64,000 bases of DNA from Roseovarius sp. ZX-A-9. Its GTDB lineage: Bacteria; Pseudomonadota; Alphaproteobacteria; Rhodobacterales; Rhodobacteraceae. The notes under the pieces were generated by a model. It did not search any database, was not told where the DNA came from, and was given only the letters and a program-made list of their open reading frames with translations. The translations under genes and the position numbers were made by a program. The stretch covers positions 1 to 64,000 of the forward strand of contig NZ_JAPWHW010000011.1 of the NCBI RefSeq assembly GCF_028369135.1, given 5' to 3'. Position 1 is the first letter of the stretch, and each line of letters starts with the position of its first letter. Below, piece after piece: positions 48,419 through 58,374 of this stretch.

Positions 48419-49294
48419 TTATCCAATCTCATGGTTGGCCAAGCGTTCGAGCGCACGGACCAGGCCGGAATGGTCTGCATCCTCCTCGCCCTGTGCGGCG
48501 CAAGCATTCATCAATTCCTGGGTGTTGGCGGTATTGGGCAGTGCGACATTTAGCACGCGGGCGCTTTGCAGCGCCAGGTTCAGATCTTTCTGGTGCAGCT
48601 TTAATCGGAAGCCGGGGGCAAATGTACGCTCAATCATCCGTTCGCCATGAATCTCCAGAATTTTACTCGATGCGAACCCACCCATGAGGGCCTGGCGCAC
48701 TTTGGCCGGATCGCAGCCCGCTTTGCTGGCAAAGACCAGCGCTTCGCTGACAGCTTCTATGTTGAGTGCAACGATGATTTGGTTGGCAATCTTGCAGGTC
48801 TGCCCAGCGCCGGGAGTTTCCCCGACAAGAGTGATGTTTTTGCCCATCACCTCGAACAGCGGCAGCGCACGCGCGAACGCGGCCTTGCTGCCGCCGCACA
48901 TGATGGTCAGTGCGGCGTTCTTTGCTCCGATTTCACCACCGGACACTGGCGCATCGACATAGTCGACGCCTTTGTCGGCAAAACTCTTGGCCATTTCAGC
49001 CGTTTCTATCGGGCTGATCGAGCTCATGTCGATCATCAGCTTGCCACTTTCCATCCCCTCGAGAACGCCGCCTTCGGCCATCAGGACACGCTCAACATCT
49101 GGTGTGTCTGGCAGGATGGTGATGACGACTTCACTGGCGCGGGCCACGTCGGCGGGGCTGTCCAGCACGTCGGCCTTCAGGTCGGCGGGCAGGGGAGAAC
49201 GGTGAAGTGTTGTGAAGATGTCATGCCCGGCATTGTGCAGATTGCGGGCCATTGGCGCCCCCATGACGCCCAATCCGATGAAACCTATGCGCAT
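48419..49294 (-). CDS. 3-hydroxyisobutyrate dehydrogenase-family oxidoreductase (GarR-like)
   Basis: A 291-residue beta-hydroxyacid dehydrogenase: Rossmann motif GFIGLGVMGAPMARNL, substrate motif DAPVSGGEIGA and catalytic Lys in GAGQTCKIANQI. The sequence type suits 2-hydroxy-3-oxopropionate (tartronate semialdehyde) reductase or 3-hydroxyisobutyrate dehydrogenase. First gene of the minus-strand operon, divergent from an HpcH/HpaI aldolase, whose products often feed such reductases. Confidence 0.88.
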   Translation of the reverse strand: MRIGFIGLGVMGAPMARNLHNAGHDIFTTLHRSPLPADLKADVLDSPADVARASEVVITILPDTPDVERVLMAEGGVLEGMESGKLMIDMSSISPIETAEMAKSFADKGVDYVDAPVSGGEIGAKNAALTIMCGGSKAAFARALPLFEVMGKNITLVGETPGAGQTCKIANQIIVALNIEAVSEALVFASKAGCDPAKVRQALMGGFASSKILEIHGERMIERTFAPGFRLKLHQKDLNLALQSARVLNVALPNTANTQELMNACAAQGEEDADHSGLVRALERLANHEIG

Positions 49295-49370
49295 AGATTT
49301 TGTCCTTTCTGTCCGGCTTGCGCGCGCCGTTCGGCGCAGGCGTGAAAATTGGTCAAATCACCTCTGGACA

Positions 49371-49393
49371 TGTAGACATCATACATCATACAA
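49371..49393. promoter_or_regulatory. candidate GntR operator in the dehydrogenase/aldolase divergent region
   Basis: Read on the minus strand, GTATGATG occurs twice in direct repeat and is followed by TCTACA (plus coordinates 49371-49391). This variant shares the ATGATGTCT-type core with sites at 57190, 62413 and 63297, and could control both divergent operons. Confidence 0.5.
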
Positions 49394-49437
49394 ATACAAG
49401 TGCCCGTTGCGAACGGATCGAATTTGCGGAGGACAGG

Positions 49438-50205
49438 ATGCAGGAACGTGCGAACAGCGTGAAGAAAGGGCTGGCGGAAGGCCGGGTGCAATTGGGGCTT
49501 TGGTGTTCGCTCGGGTCCGCGCTGGTAACCGAGATCATGGCCGGATCGGGCTGTGACTGGCTGCTCATCGACGGCGAACATAGCCCGAACGATCTGCTCA
49601 GCATCGTGGCGCAGTTGCAGGCGGTTGGCGGTCACCCAATTGAGCCATGCGTGCGTCTGCCCGAGGAAAACGCGACCTTGATAAAGCAATTCATGGACGC
49701 CGGCGCCCGGAGTCTGATGATCCCGAATGTGCGCGATGCCGAGCAGGCCAGGCGAATCGTCGCCGCCACGCGCTACGCGCCCGAAGGTATTCGCGGCTTT
49801 TCCACCGGGCATCGGGCGAACCAGTTTGGCCGCATCAAGGAATATCACCGGAACGCCCATCTGAACCAGATGCTGATCTTGCAAATCGAATGCGAGGAGG
49901 GCGTCAAGAACGCCGCCGAGATTGCCGCGGTCGATGGCGTTGATGTGCTGTTTGTCGGGCCGGGCGACCTGTCGACCAATATGGGCGCTATGCACAATGC
50001 AAGCGCCGAACATGTACAGCAGGCGATTGCCAGCGTGCTGAAGGCGGCCAAATCGGCAGGCAAGGCGGCGGGCATCCTTGCCCCGGTGCATGCCGATGCC
50101 GAGCGGTACATCGCGGACGGTTTCACCTTCGTCTCGGTGGGGGCCGATCTGGGGCTGGTTGCGCGCGGCTCCGATGCGTTGATCGCACATTTCAAGAGGG
50201 GTTGA
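49438..50205 (+). CDS. HpcH/HpaI-type aldolase
   Basis: A 255-residue class II-type aldolase/citrate-lyase-family enzyme that splits or forms hydroxy-keto acids. Motifs are LGLWCSLGS, LLIDGEHSPND and the metal-binding Glu/Asp in QIECEEGVKN and VGPGDLS. GCGGAGGA supports ATG 49438. First gene of the HyuA/HyuB operon; HyuA starts 3 bp after its stop. Confidence 0.9.
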   Translation: MQERANSVKKGLAEGRVQLGLWCSLGSALVTEIMAGSGCDWLLIDGEHSPNDLLSIVAQLQAVGGHPIEPCVRLPEENATLIKQFMDAGARSLMIPNVRDAEQARRIVAATRYAPEGIRGFSTGHRANQFGRIKEYHRNAHLNQMLILQIECEEGVKNAAEIAAVDGVDVLFVGPGDLSTNMGAMHNASAEHVQQAIASVLKAAKSAGKAAGILAPVHADAERYIADGFTFVSVGADLGLVARGSDALIAHFKRG

Positions 50206-50208
50206 CGA

Positions 50209-52302
50209 ATGGCTCATCAGGGACAGCCCGTTCGCGTAGGCGTCGATATCGGCGGCACCTTTACCGACGTCGCGATGGAGATCGGCGACCAATTGCATTC
50301 AACCAAGGTGCTGACGAACTATACTGCGCCCGAACAGGCAATTCTGGACGGTGTGACGCGCGTGGCTCAGAATGCTGGCATCGCTTTGGGTGAGATTGAC
50401 CTCATCATCCACGGGACGACGCTGGCCACGAATGCGCTGATCGCGCGTAAGGGTGCCAAGACGGCTTTTCTGACGACAAAGGGTTTTCGTGATGTCATTG
50501 AGATGCGCACCGAAAACCGGTTTGAGCAGTATGATCTGAACATCGTCCTGCCGCCGCCTCTGATCGAACGCGACAGCCGCTATGTCGTTGCGGGTCGCAT
50601 CGCGGCATCGGGCCGCGAATTGGAGCCGCTGGACGAAGACGGCGTTGCCGAGTTTGCGCGCGAGGCCGTTTGCAAAGGCTACGAGAGCGTCGCGGTGGGC
50701 CTTATCCACTCCTACGTCAATCCCGTTCACGAGCAGCGCGCAAGAGAGATTATCGCCGCGCATGGGCCTGATCTGAGCGTGTCGATCTCCTCTGAGGTGT
50801 CGCCGCAGATGCGCGAATTCGAGCGTTTCAATACCGTTTGCTCCAACGCTTTCGTCAAACCGCTCATGGCCAGCTATCTGGGGCGTCTGATCGAGCGTCT
50901 GAAAGCCTTGGGCACCGATTGCCCGGTTTTCATGATCCATTCGGGTGGCGGCCTGATCTCGGTCGAAACTGCCGCCGCATTTCCGGTGCGGCTGCTGGAA
51001 TCCGGCCCGGCGGGCGGTGCGATCTATGCCGCCGACGTGGCCGCGCGTCATGGTCTGAAGCGGATATTGTCCTACGACATGGGTGGCACCACGGCCAAGA
51101 TTTGCCTTGTCGAGGATTTCACCCCCAAGACCGCCAGGACATTCGAAGTGGCACGCACCTATCGCTTCAAGAAGGGATCGGGCATGCCAATTTCGATCCC
51201 CGTCATCGAAATGGTCGAGATCGGCGCAGGGGGCGGATCGCTCGCCCATGTGGATGGCATGCGCCAGATCCGTGTAGGCCCCGAAAGCGCAGGGTCCGAA
51301 CCGGGACCGGCCTGCTATGGTCAAGGCGGTACGCGCCCGGCGGTGACCGACGCCGATCTGGTTCTGGGTAAGCTGGACCCTGACAATTTCGCCGGCGGGC
51401 AAATCACCCTCTCGGTCGAAGCGGCTGAAACCGCGCTCAAGGAGCATGTCGGCAATACCCTGAATATGGACCCGCAAAAGGCCGCCGTCGGAGTGGTCGA
51501 GGTTGTCGATGAAAGCATGGCTGCCGCCGCCCGCGCCCATGCGGTCGAAAACGGCAAGGAACTGGGCGAGTTTACCATGATCGCCTATGGCGGCGCAGCC
51601 CCCTTGCATGCCAATCGCCTGTGCGAAAAGCTGGGTATCGACAGTCTGATGATCCCACCGGGGGCGGGTGTCGGCTCGGCCATCGGATTTCTGCGCGCGC
51701 CCTTCGGGTACGAGGCCGTGCGCGGCGCCTATACCCGGCTTGGGCAGTTCGACGCGGCCTATGTCAACGACGTGCTGGACGGTCTGCAATCCGAGGCGGT
51801 CGCGATTACCCGTGAGGGTGGCAGCGACATCGCACCCGTAGTCGAGCGCAAGGCCTACATGCGCTATGTCGGGCAAGGTTGGGAAATCCCGGTGGTGCTG
51901 CCGAACGAGGTACTCGGCGCGGACGGAGCGAGCGCCTTGCGCGCATTGTTCGAGGCTGAATATCGTCGCCTCTTCGGTGCGCTTCTGGACGGGCTGGATA
52001 TCGAAGTGATGAACTGGTCGGTGCGCGCGTCGTCCGAAGTGACCCCGCCCGCGCCGGTCACCAAGGTCGCAGATATCGGAGCCGCACGCTCGGACGCTGC
52101 GCGTGCTATCTTCGATGCCAAAAATTCGGCCTTTCTTGACGCGCAGATCGTGAACCGCGCCGATATGGCGCCTGGTGCCCATGTCGACGGCCCTGCTGCC
52201 ATCGTCGAGGACGAGACAACAACCATCGTGACCAATGCCTACCGAGCGACGATGTGCGCCGATGGCTGTCTTCTGGTCCGCAAGAAGGAAGCAGGCGCAT
52301 GA
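50209..52302 (+). CDS. hydantoinase/oxoprolinase subunit A (HyuA family)
   Basis: A 697-residue ATP-dependent amidohydrolase subunit with the N-terminal actin-like motif GVDIGGTFTDVA, the HGTTLATNALIARKG segment and the central SYDMGGTTAKI motif. With subunit B it opens hydantoin-, 5-oxoproline- or N-carbamoyl-type rings using ATP. Its stop overlaps the HyuB start (ATGA). Confidence 0.93.
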   Translation: MAHQGQPVRVGVDIGGTFTDVAMEIGDQLHSTKVLTNYTAPEQAILDGVTRVAQNAGIALGEIDLIIHGTTLATNALIARKGAKTAFLTTKGFRDVIEMRTENRFEQYDLNIVLPPPLIERDSRYVVAGRIAASGRELEPLDEDGVAEFAREAVCKGYESVAVGLIHSYVNPVHEQRAREIIAAHGPDLSVSISSEVSPQMREFERFNTVCSNAFVKPLMASYLGRLIERLKALGTDCPVFMIHSGGGLISVETAAAFPVRLLESGPAGGAIYAADVAARHGLKRILSYDMGGTTAKICLVEDFTPKTARTFEVARTYRFKKGSGMPISIPVIEMVEIGAGGGSLAHVDGMRQIRVGPESAGSEPGPACYGQGGTRPAVTDADLVLGKLDPDNFAGGQITLSVEAAETALKEHVGNTLNMDPQKAAVGVVEVVDESMAAAARAHAVENGKELGEFTMIAYGGAAPLHANRLCEKLGIDSLMIPPGAGVGSAIGFLRAPFGYEAVRGAYTRLGQFDAAYVNDVLDGLQSEAVAITREGGSDIAPVVERKAYMRYVGQGWEIPVVLPNEVLGADGASALRALFEAEYRRLFGALLDGLDIEVMNWSVRASSEVTPPAPVTKVADIGAARSDAARAIFDAKNSAFLDAQIVNRADMAPGAHVDGPAAIVEDETTTIVTNAYRATMCADGCLLVRKKEAGA

Positions 52303-53963
52303 GCACCGATGATTTCCGCGACGTGCATTTTCAGATCATGTGGAACCGCCTGATCTCGGTCGTCGAAGAGCAGGCGTTGACTCTGATCCGCACAGCTTTC
52401 TCCACTTCGGTGCGCGAGGCAGGGGATCTATCGGCAGGCGTGTTCGACGCCACCGGCAAGATGCTGGCACAGGCCGTCACCGGCACGCCCGGCCACGTCA
52501 ACGCGATGGCCGCCGCCGTGGTGAACTTCATCGAAGCCATCGGCGAGGACAACATCTTCGAGGGCGACGTTTACATCACCAACGACCCGTGGAAGGGCAC
52601 GGGACACTTGCTGGATTTCACTTTCGTCACGCCATCATTTCGCGGTGGAAAACTGGTCGGATACTTCGCCTGCACGGCGCATGTAGTCGACGTGGGCGGG
52701 CGCGGCTTTGGTCCGGATGCGAACGAGGTTTATGAAGAGGGGATATTCATCCCCATCATGAAATTTGCCGAAGCTGGCAAGGTCGATCAAAAGCTGATCC
52801 ACCTCATGCGCCACAATATCCGCGAGGCCGATCAGGTGATTGGTGATCTCTACTCGCTGGCGGCATGCAATCTGATTGGGCACCAGCGTCTGATGTCCAT
52901 GATGGACGAATTCGGGCTCGACCGCCTGGACGAGTTGCGCGATTTCATCTTTGAAAACAGCCGCCGCGCCACGCTGGAGAAGCTGGCGGATCTTCCGGCC
53001 GGTTCTTACGACAATGCCATGACCGTCGATGGTTATGGCGCACCGGTGCACATGAAGGTGCGGCTGGATGTGTCCAAGGATGGTGTCCACGCTGATTTTG
53101 ACGGTACTTCGGGGCAGAGCGATCTGGGCATCAACGTGCCGCTGATCTACACAATGGCCTATTGCGGCTATGGTCTGAAATGTGCGCTGTCGCCGGAAAT
53201 TCCCAACAATCACGCTTCGTTGGAGCCGTTCACCGTTTCGGCGCCAGAGGGCTGTATCCTGAATGCGCAGCATCCCGCGCCGGTGCAGGTGCGCCATGTC
53301 CTGGGCCATTTCATTCCTGACACCGTGCTGGGCGCCGTGTCGAAATTCCTGCCTGATCTGGCGCCTGCCGAAGGGGCGAGCGCGCTTTGGAACATCCAGA
53401 TTTCCGCCCGGCCCATTCCGGGCGCGCAATCTGTACTGGGAGAGCCGCAGCGCAGCGCCGAGATCCTGATGTTCAACTCAGGTGGTTCGGGCGCGCGGCC
53501 GACACTCGACGGGCTGAACGCCACTGCGTTTCCCTCGGGCGTGCATGCCATGTCTGTTGAGGCGACCGAGCATACCGGGCCGATCACCGTCTGGCGCAAG
53601 GAATTTCGCGAGGGATCAGGTGGCGCGGGCCGTCAGCGCGGTGGCCTGGGTCAGATCGTCGAGATCAAGGCCGCCGAGGGCCATGAATTCTACATAAAGG
53701 CGATGTTTGACCGGGTTGAAAACCCCGCACGCGGACGTTTTGGCGGCCGGTCGGGCGCACCGGGTGCGGTGCATTTGGACGACGGCACAAAGATGCGGGC
53801 CAAGGGGCGCCAGAAAGTGCCTTCGGACCGGTTGTTGGTACTGGAAATGCCTGGTGGTGGTGGCTTTGGCGATCCGACCGAGCGGAGCGCCTACGCGGTC
53901 AAGCGCGATATCAGGCTGGGCTATCTTTCCGCCGAGCAAGCGGAGAAGGAGTATGGAAAATGA
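52299..53963 (+). CDS. hydantoinase/oxoprolinase subunit B (HyuB family)
   Basis: A 554-residue partner of the preceding subunit. Typical stretches are GDLSAGVFDATGKMLAQA, NDPWKGTGHLLDF and the Gly-rich GGSGARPTLDG. ATG 52299 is preferred over a frame opening at 52254 inside hyuA. The aminotransferase start overlaps its stop. Confidence 0.93.
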   Translation: MSTDDFRDVHFQIMWNRLISVVEEQALTLIRTAFSTSVREAGDLSAGVFDATGKMLAQAVTGTPGHVNAMAAAVVNFIEAIGEDNIFEGDVYITNDPWKGTGHLLDFTFVTPSFRGGKLVGYFACTAHVVDVGGRGFGPDANEVYEEGIFIPIMKFAEAGKVDQKLIHLMRHNIREADQVIGDLYSLAACNLIGHQRLMSMMDEFGLDRLDELRDFIFENSRRATLEKLADLPAGSYDNAMTVDGYGAPVHMKVRLDVSKDGVHADFDGTSGQSDLGINVPLIYTMAYCGYGLKCALSPEIPNNHASLEPFTVSAPEGCILNAQHPAPVQVRHVLGHFIPDTVLGAVSKFLPDLAPAEGASALWNIQISARPIPGAQSVLGEPQRSAEILMFNSGGSGARPTLDGLNATAFPSGVHAMSVEATEHTGPITVWRKEFREGSGGAGRQRGGLGQIVEIKAAEGHEFYIKAMFDRVENPARGRFGGRSGAPGAVHLDDGTKMRAKGRQKVPSDRLLVLEMPGGGGFGDPTERSAYAVKRDIRLGYLSAEQAEKEYGK

Positions 53964-55162
53964 GCTTTGAATCCAGTCGCGCCAAGCTGATCAAGCCCTC
54001 TCCGGCGATCACGATTTCAACCGCAGCCAAGGCAATGAAGGCCGAAGGTTTGCCCGTCATCGACCTGTCCATCGGCGAGCCGGATTTCGGTACGCCCGAC
54101 AACGTGATCGAGGCCGCATATGCCGCGATGAAGCGCGGTGAGACGCGCTATACCGCGCCCGACGGCACACCCGCGCTGAAGGATGCGGTGATCGAGAAGT
54201 TTCGCCGCGAGAACGGCCTGAAATTCGAGCGGGCCAACATCTCTTGCGGCAACGGTGCGAAACAGATCCTCTTTAACGCGCTGATGGCGACGATCGAGCC
54301 GGGCGACGAGGTGATCTGCCCCGCGCCCTACTGGATCTCCTACACCGACATGACGCTGCTGGTCGGAGGCACGCCAAAGATCGTCGAATGTGCTCAGGAG
54401 GATGAGTTCAAGCTGACCCCGGCAGCGCTGGAGGCAGCAATCACCAACAAGACGCGCTGGTTGTTCCTCAACTCGCCGTCGAATCCGTCGGGCGTGACCT
54501 ACACGCGCGAAGAACTGGCCGCCTTGGGCACCGTTCTGGCCCGCCATCCTCGCGTTCTGATCATGTCAGACGAGATTTACGAGCAGATCTATTATGCCGA
54601 CACGCCCTTTTGTTCCTTCGGGATAGCGTGTCCCGAACTGGCAGACCGCACCGTCATAGCCAATGGCGTGGCCAAGGCATATGCGATGACCGGCTGGCGG
54701 ATCGGCTACGCCGCTGCGCCTGTAGCCCTCGCGCGGGTGATGTCGAAAATCCAGTCGCAATCCACCTCCAACCCCTGCTCGATCAGTCAGGCTGCCGCCA
54801 TCGAGGCGCTGACGGGCCCGCAGGATTTTGTCGATACCGCCCGCGCCACCTATCGCGAACGTCGCGATCTGATCGTGACGGGCCTGCGCGCCATCGACGG
54901 TGTTGAAGTGGTCGAACCTTCGGGCGCCTTCTACGCCTATCCCAGCCTTGCCGCGTTCATCGGTCGACGCGGCCCGGATGGCACGGTGATGGCGGATGAC
55001 TCGGACCTGACCCGCTACATCCTGGACGCGGCGATGGTCGCGGGTGTGCAAGGCGCGGCCTTTGGCCTGTCGCCGCATATCCGGCTGTCTTACGCGGCCT
55101 CCACGGACGATCTGAAAACCGCGCTGGAGCGTCTGAAAGATGCTCTTGGCGCACTGAAATAA
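53960..55162 (+). CDS. PLP-dependent class I aminotransferase (aspartate aminotransferase-like)
   Basis: A 400-residue fold-type I aminotransferase: NSPSNPSG, SDEIYEQIYY and the PLP Lys in NGVAKAYAMTGWRIGYA, then Arg in IRLSYA for the carboxylate. It would remove the amino group of the amino acid freed by HyuA/HyuB. Overlaps HyuB by ATGA. Confidence 0.92.
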   Translation: MSFESSRAKLIKPSPAITISTAAKAMKAEGLPVIDLSIGEPDFGTPDNVIEAAYAAMKRGETRYTAPDGTPALKDAVIEKFRRENGLKFERANISCGNGAKQILFNALMATIEPGDEVICPAPYWISYTDMTLLVGGTPKIVECAQEDEFKLTPAALEAAITNKTRWLFLNSPSNPSGVTYTREELAALGTVLARHPRVLIMSDEIYEQIYYADTPFCSFGIACPELADRTVIANGVAKAYAMTGWRIGYAAAPVALARVMSKIQSQSTSNPCSISQAAAIEALTGPQDFVDTARATYRERRDLIVTGLRAIDGVEVVEPSGAFYAYPSLAAFIGRRGPDGTVMADDSDLTRYILDAAMVAGVQGAAFGLSPHIRLSYAASTDDLKTALERLKDALGALK

Positions 55163-55174
55163 AGGAAAAATCCC

Positions 55175-55978
55175 ATGGATAAACTGGGTCGCATTCTGCT
55201 GACTGGTGCTTCTGGTGGCCTCGGTACCTTGCTGCGCAAGGAAATCGCGAAACACTGCAATACTCTGCGGCTGACGAACCGTCACGATATGGGCGTCGCG
55301 GCCGAAAACGAGGAGATCGTGCTGTGCGATCTCGCCGACGCCGACGCGGTGATGGAGTTGACCCGAGATGTGGATATGGTGATCCACATGGGCGGAGTCG
55401 GGCGCGAAAGTACCTTCGAAGCGATTTTGCAGTCCAACTACGTCGGGTTCTACAACCTTTACGAAGGGTGCCGCAAAAACGGCGTCAAGCGCGTGATCTG
55501 GGGCAGCTCGAACCATGCGATCGGGTTTTACCCGCGCACGCAACGCATTGATGCATCCGTTACGCCGCGCCCAGACAGCAACTATGGCGTGTCCAAGGTC
55601 TATGGCGAAGGCATGGCGCAGTATTACTGGGACAAATTCGGACTCGAGAGCGTCTCGATCCGCATCGGTTCGTGCTTTCCCAAGCCAGTGGATCGCCGGA
55701 TGCTGACCACGTGGCTCAGCTACCCGGATTTCGTGCACTTGACCGAATGCTGCCTCGCTGCGCCGCGCGTCGAGCATACCATCGTTTACGGCGTTTCGGA
55801 CAATGACAGCCAGCTCTGGGACAATCACATGGCCGCGCATCTGGGCTATCGCCCCAAGGACAACGCGGAAATCTATCGCGAAGAAATCGAAGCATCGACG
55901 AAACCTTACGATCGTGATGACCTTACCATTGCCGTGCATGGTGGCGGTTTCGCCGCTGCGGGCCATTTCGAGGACTAG
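55175..55978 (+). CDS. NAD-dependent epimerase/dehydratase, uronate dehydrogenase-like
   Basis: A 267-residue extended SDR very similar in pattern to Agrobacterium uronate dehydrogenase: TGASGGLGT nucleotide motif, NYVGFYNLYEGCRK, SSNHAIGFYPRT with the catalytic Ser region, and YGVSKVYGE with Tyr-x3-Lys. Uronate dehydrogenase oxidises galacturonate or glucuronate to the aldarate lactone. Its presence beside HyuA/HyuB is unusual and may mean an amino-sugar-acid-like substrate. Confidence 0.85.
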   Translation: MDKLGRILLTGASGGLGTLLRKEIAKHCNTLRLTNRHDMGVAAENEEIVLCDLADADAVMELTRDVDMVIHMGGVGRESTFEAILQSNYVGFYNLYEGCRKNGVKRVIWGSSNHAIGFYPRTQRIDASVTPRPDSNYGVSKVYGEGMAQYYWDKFGLESVSIRIGSCFPKPVDRRMLTTWLSYPDFVHLTECCLAAPRVEHTIVYGVSDNDSQLWDNHMAAHLGYRPKDNAEIYREEIEASTKPYDRDDLTIAVHGGGFAAAGHFED

Positions 55979-55980
55979 CT

Positions 55981-57198
55981 ATGGCAATTCCGCCGTATAA
56001 ATCCCCCCGTGCTGCCAGTTATGACGTCGTTATCGTCGGCGGCGCCGTCATCGGGTCATCCATTGCCTATTGGCTGACCGAGAATGACGGCTTCGACGGC
56101 TCGATCCTGGTGGTCGAACGCGACAGCAGCTACGAATTTTCCTCGACCGCACTGTCGACCAGCGCGATCAGGCTGCAATACTCGAACCCGATCAACATCC
56201 AAATCAGCCAGTTCGGCGCTGAATTCATCGAATCCTTCCAGGATCGAATGCGGAAATATTATCCGGATGAGCCAGCACCGGACCTGGGGTTCAAGCAGAA
56301 TGGCTATCTCTACTGCACTTCCCCCGAGGGTGCCGAGGCCGCGCGCGAACGTGTCGCGCTGCAACGCGAATGGGGGGCGCATACGGTGTTTCTGGAACCG
56401 GGGCCGCTGAAGGATCAATTCCCGTGGCTCAATGTTGATGATCTGGGCGGCGCGTCATGGGGCACCAAATCCGAAGGGTGGTTCGATTCCGTCGGGCTGA
56501 TGAACGGGTTCAGGCGCGCAGCGCGTCACAATGGGGCCGAATACATCGACAACCAGGTGATATCGCTCGGCCGCGTCGGGGATCGGATGACTTCGGTCAC
56601 GCTGAAAACTGGCGAGACGGTGAATTGCGGGGTTGTGGTCAATGCCGCCGGCCCGCGTGCATCCGTGGTGGCGGGTATGGCGAATCTCAGCATCCCGGTA
56701 GAGCCGCGCAAACGGCACAGCTTTGTTTTTGCCAGCAACACGCCGATTCCCGGCCGGATGCCCAACGTGATCGACATGAGTGGCACCTTTGTGCGCCCTG
56801 AGCAGCAATTGTTTCTGGCGGGCAACACGCCAACGCCGGATGGCCCCGCCGACACCGAGGATTTCGAGACGAAACATGACGAATTCGAGGACTACATCTG
56901 GCCCGCGCTCTATAATCGCATCCCCCAGTTTGATGCGCTGAAGGTGCGGCAATTCTGGACCGGCCATTACGCGTATAACACGTTGGATCATAATGCAATT
57001 ATCGGGTTTCATCCGATCGTCTCGAATTTCATGTTTGCGAACGGATTTTCAGGCCACGGATTGCAACAATCCCCTGCGGTGGGGCGCGGAGTGGCCGAGC
57101 TGATTGTCCATGGTTCGTATCAGACGCTGGACCTCGGCCCGCTGTCCTATGAGCGGGTCGAAAAAGGGGAGCCATTCCTGGAAGAAGCAGTCATATGA
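55981..57198 (+). CDS. FAD-dependent amine/glycine-oxidase-type oxidoreductase
   Basis: A 405-residue DAO-family flavoenzyme with the FAD motif VVIVGGAVIGSSIAYWL and a C-terminal GHYAYNTLDHNAIIG / FSGHGLQQSP segment as in sarcosine- and D-amino-acid-type dehydrogenases. Oxidises a secondary amine or amino acid. It starts 2 bp after the uronate-dehydrogenase-like gene and ends the operon. Confidence 0.9.
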   Translation: MAIPPYKSPRAASYDVVIVGGAVIGSSIAYWLTENDGFDGSILVVERDSSYEFSSTALSTSAIRLQYSNPINIQISQFGAEFIESFQDRMRKYYPDEPAPDLGFKQNGYLYCTSPEGAEAARERVALQREWGAHTVFLEPGPLKDQFPWLNVDDLGGASWGTKSEGWFDSVGLMNGFRRAARHNGAEYIDNQVISLGRVGDRMTSVTLKTGETVNCGVVVNAAGPRASVVAGMANLSIPVEPRKRHSFVFASNTPIPGRMPNVIDMSGTFVRPEQQLFLAGNTPTPDGPADTEDFETKHDEFEDYIWPALYNRIPQFDALKVRQFWTGHYAYNTLDHNAIIGFHPIVSNFMFANGFSGHGLQQSPAVGRGVAELIVHGSYQTLDLGPLSYERVEKGEPFLEEAVI

Positions 57199-57240
57199 TG
57201 ATTGCCAGTTTGGTCGTAATATGTATGATATATGATGACT
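57190..57240. promoter_or_regulatory. two candidate GntR operators before the amino-acid ABC operon
   Basis: GTCATATGATG (57190-57200, overlapping the end of the FAD oxidoreductase gene) and ATATGATGACT (57230-57240) lie 30-80 bp before the binding-protein ATG at 57270. The first is identical over 11 bases to the site at 62413. Confidence 0.55.
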
Positions 57241-57269
57241 TTAAGAGAGAAGCAGAGGAGGAGAAATAA

Positions 57270-58304
57270 ATGAAGAAGATAATGGGAGTTCTGGGTGCGG
57301 GTGCGCTGGCAGCAGCGGCATTTACCGGGCCAGCGCTGGCAGATGCCGGACCGACCTTGAAAGAAGTGCAAGAGCGCGGAACGCTGAATTGCACCGGCCA
57401 CAACGGGTCTTTCCTTGGGTTTGCCGAGGTGGACGACAATGGCAACTGGAGAGGTCTCGACATCGATTTGTGCCGGGCAGTAGCGGTCGCGATTTTCGGC
57501 GATGACGAGTCGCTCAACATTGTGCCGGTCAGTTGGGCCCAACGTTGGCCATCGTTGCAGTCGGGTGACATCGATGTGGTCATCAAGGCGTCGGGCGGTA
57601 CGTTCAGCCGAGACACCGAATTGGGTCTGCAATTCTCACGCCCCTATTATCTGGGGACGACCGTGGTCATGGTTCACAAGGATTTGGGCGTGGAGCAATT
57701 CACCGACCTTGATGGCGGTTCTGTCTGCATTCCTGCCGGCACCACGATCGAACGTCAGGTCGCGGCCTATGCTGACCGTACTGGAATCAAACTGGAGGCT
57801 GTAACCTTCGAGAAGACCGAGGAACTGCGCGAGGCGTATTTCTCGAAACGCTGCGATGCTTATGCGCAGTGGGGTCCGACCGTTGGCATCGCGCGCTCGG
57901 TATCGGACAATCCAGACGGGCATGTGATCCTTGATGATGTGCTGGCGCTGGAGCCTGAAGTTGCAATCATGCGCCAGGGCGACGACCAGTGGGTCGATGT
58001 GATCAACTGGGTCTTTTCCGCGCTTTGGTTCGCCGAGCAGGAGGGGATCAACTCTGGCAATGTGGACGAGATGAAGGCCAATCCGGCGACGACCGAGGTC
58101 GGCAAACTTCTGGGAGTGACGCCGGGCGTCGGCGGGCCGTTGGGGCTGTCGGATGATTGGGCTTACAATGTCATCAAGACCGTCGGCAACTACGGTGAGA
58201 TCTTTGACCGCAATATCGGTGAGAAATCCGATTACGGTATGCCACGGGGCCTGAACAACCTGTGGAACGAAGGCGGCATCCACTACCCGATGGTTTTCGA
58301 CTGA
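57270..58304 (+). CDS. amino-acid ABC transporter substrate-binding protein (AapJ-like)
   Basis: A 344-residue periplasmic receptor with a 24-residue signal peptide (ending PALADA) and the general L-amino-acid binding-protein pattern RGTLNCTGHNG ... FAEVDDNGNWRGLDIDLCRA. GGAGGAG supports the start. It feeds the AapQ/AapM/AapP genes that follow. A stem-loop at 58316-58347 separates it from the permease genes. Confidence 0.93.
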   Translation: MKKIMGVLGAGALAAAAFTGPALADAGPTLKEVQERGTLNCTGHNGSFLGFAEVDDNGNWRGLDIDLCRAVAVAIFGDDESLNIVPVSWAQRWPSLQSGDIDVVIKASGGTFSRDTELGLQFSRPYYLGTTVVMVHKDLGVEQFTDLDGGSVCIPAGTTIERQVAAYADRTGIKLEAVTFEKTEELREAYFSKRCDAYAQWGPTVGIARSVSDNPDGHVILDDVLALEPEVAIMRQGDDQWVDVINWVFSALWFAEQEGINSGNVDEMKANPATTEVGKLLGVTPGVGGPLGLSDDWAYNVIKTVGNYGEIFDRNIGEKSDYGMPRGLNNLWNEGGIHYPMVFD

Positions 58305-58315
58305 TCCATACTGAA

Positions 58316-58347
58316 TGCGGCCCTGATCCCGAGCGGTCGGGGCCGCA
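58316..58347 (+). terminator. intercistronic stem-loop after the AapJ-like gene
   Basis: Outer arms TGCGGC (58316-58321) and GCCGCA (58342-58347) and inner arms CCCGA (58328-58332) and TCGGG (58337-58341) around a GCGG loop. No T-tract follows. Same position relative to the receptor gene as the stem-loops at 5090 and 41751. Confidence 0.55.
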
Positions 58348-58374
58348 TGATTATCCCAATGGCCGGATACGAAA

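Noticed and set aside
50299-52182. A 627-residue open frame on the minus strand opposite HyuA
   Set aside because: It mirrors a strongly supported gene; its translation is rich in His, Arg, Gln and Asp and resembles no family. It is a by-product of GC-rich codon use.
54566-55966. A 466-residue minus-strand open frame opposite the aminotransferase and uronate-dehydrogenase-like genes
   Set aside because: It spans two well-supported genes and has no recognisable motif.
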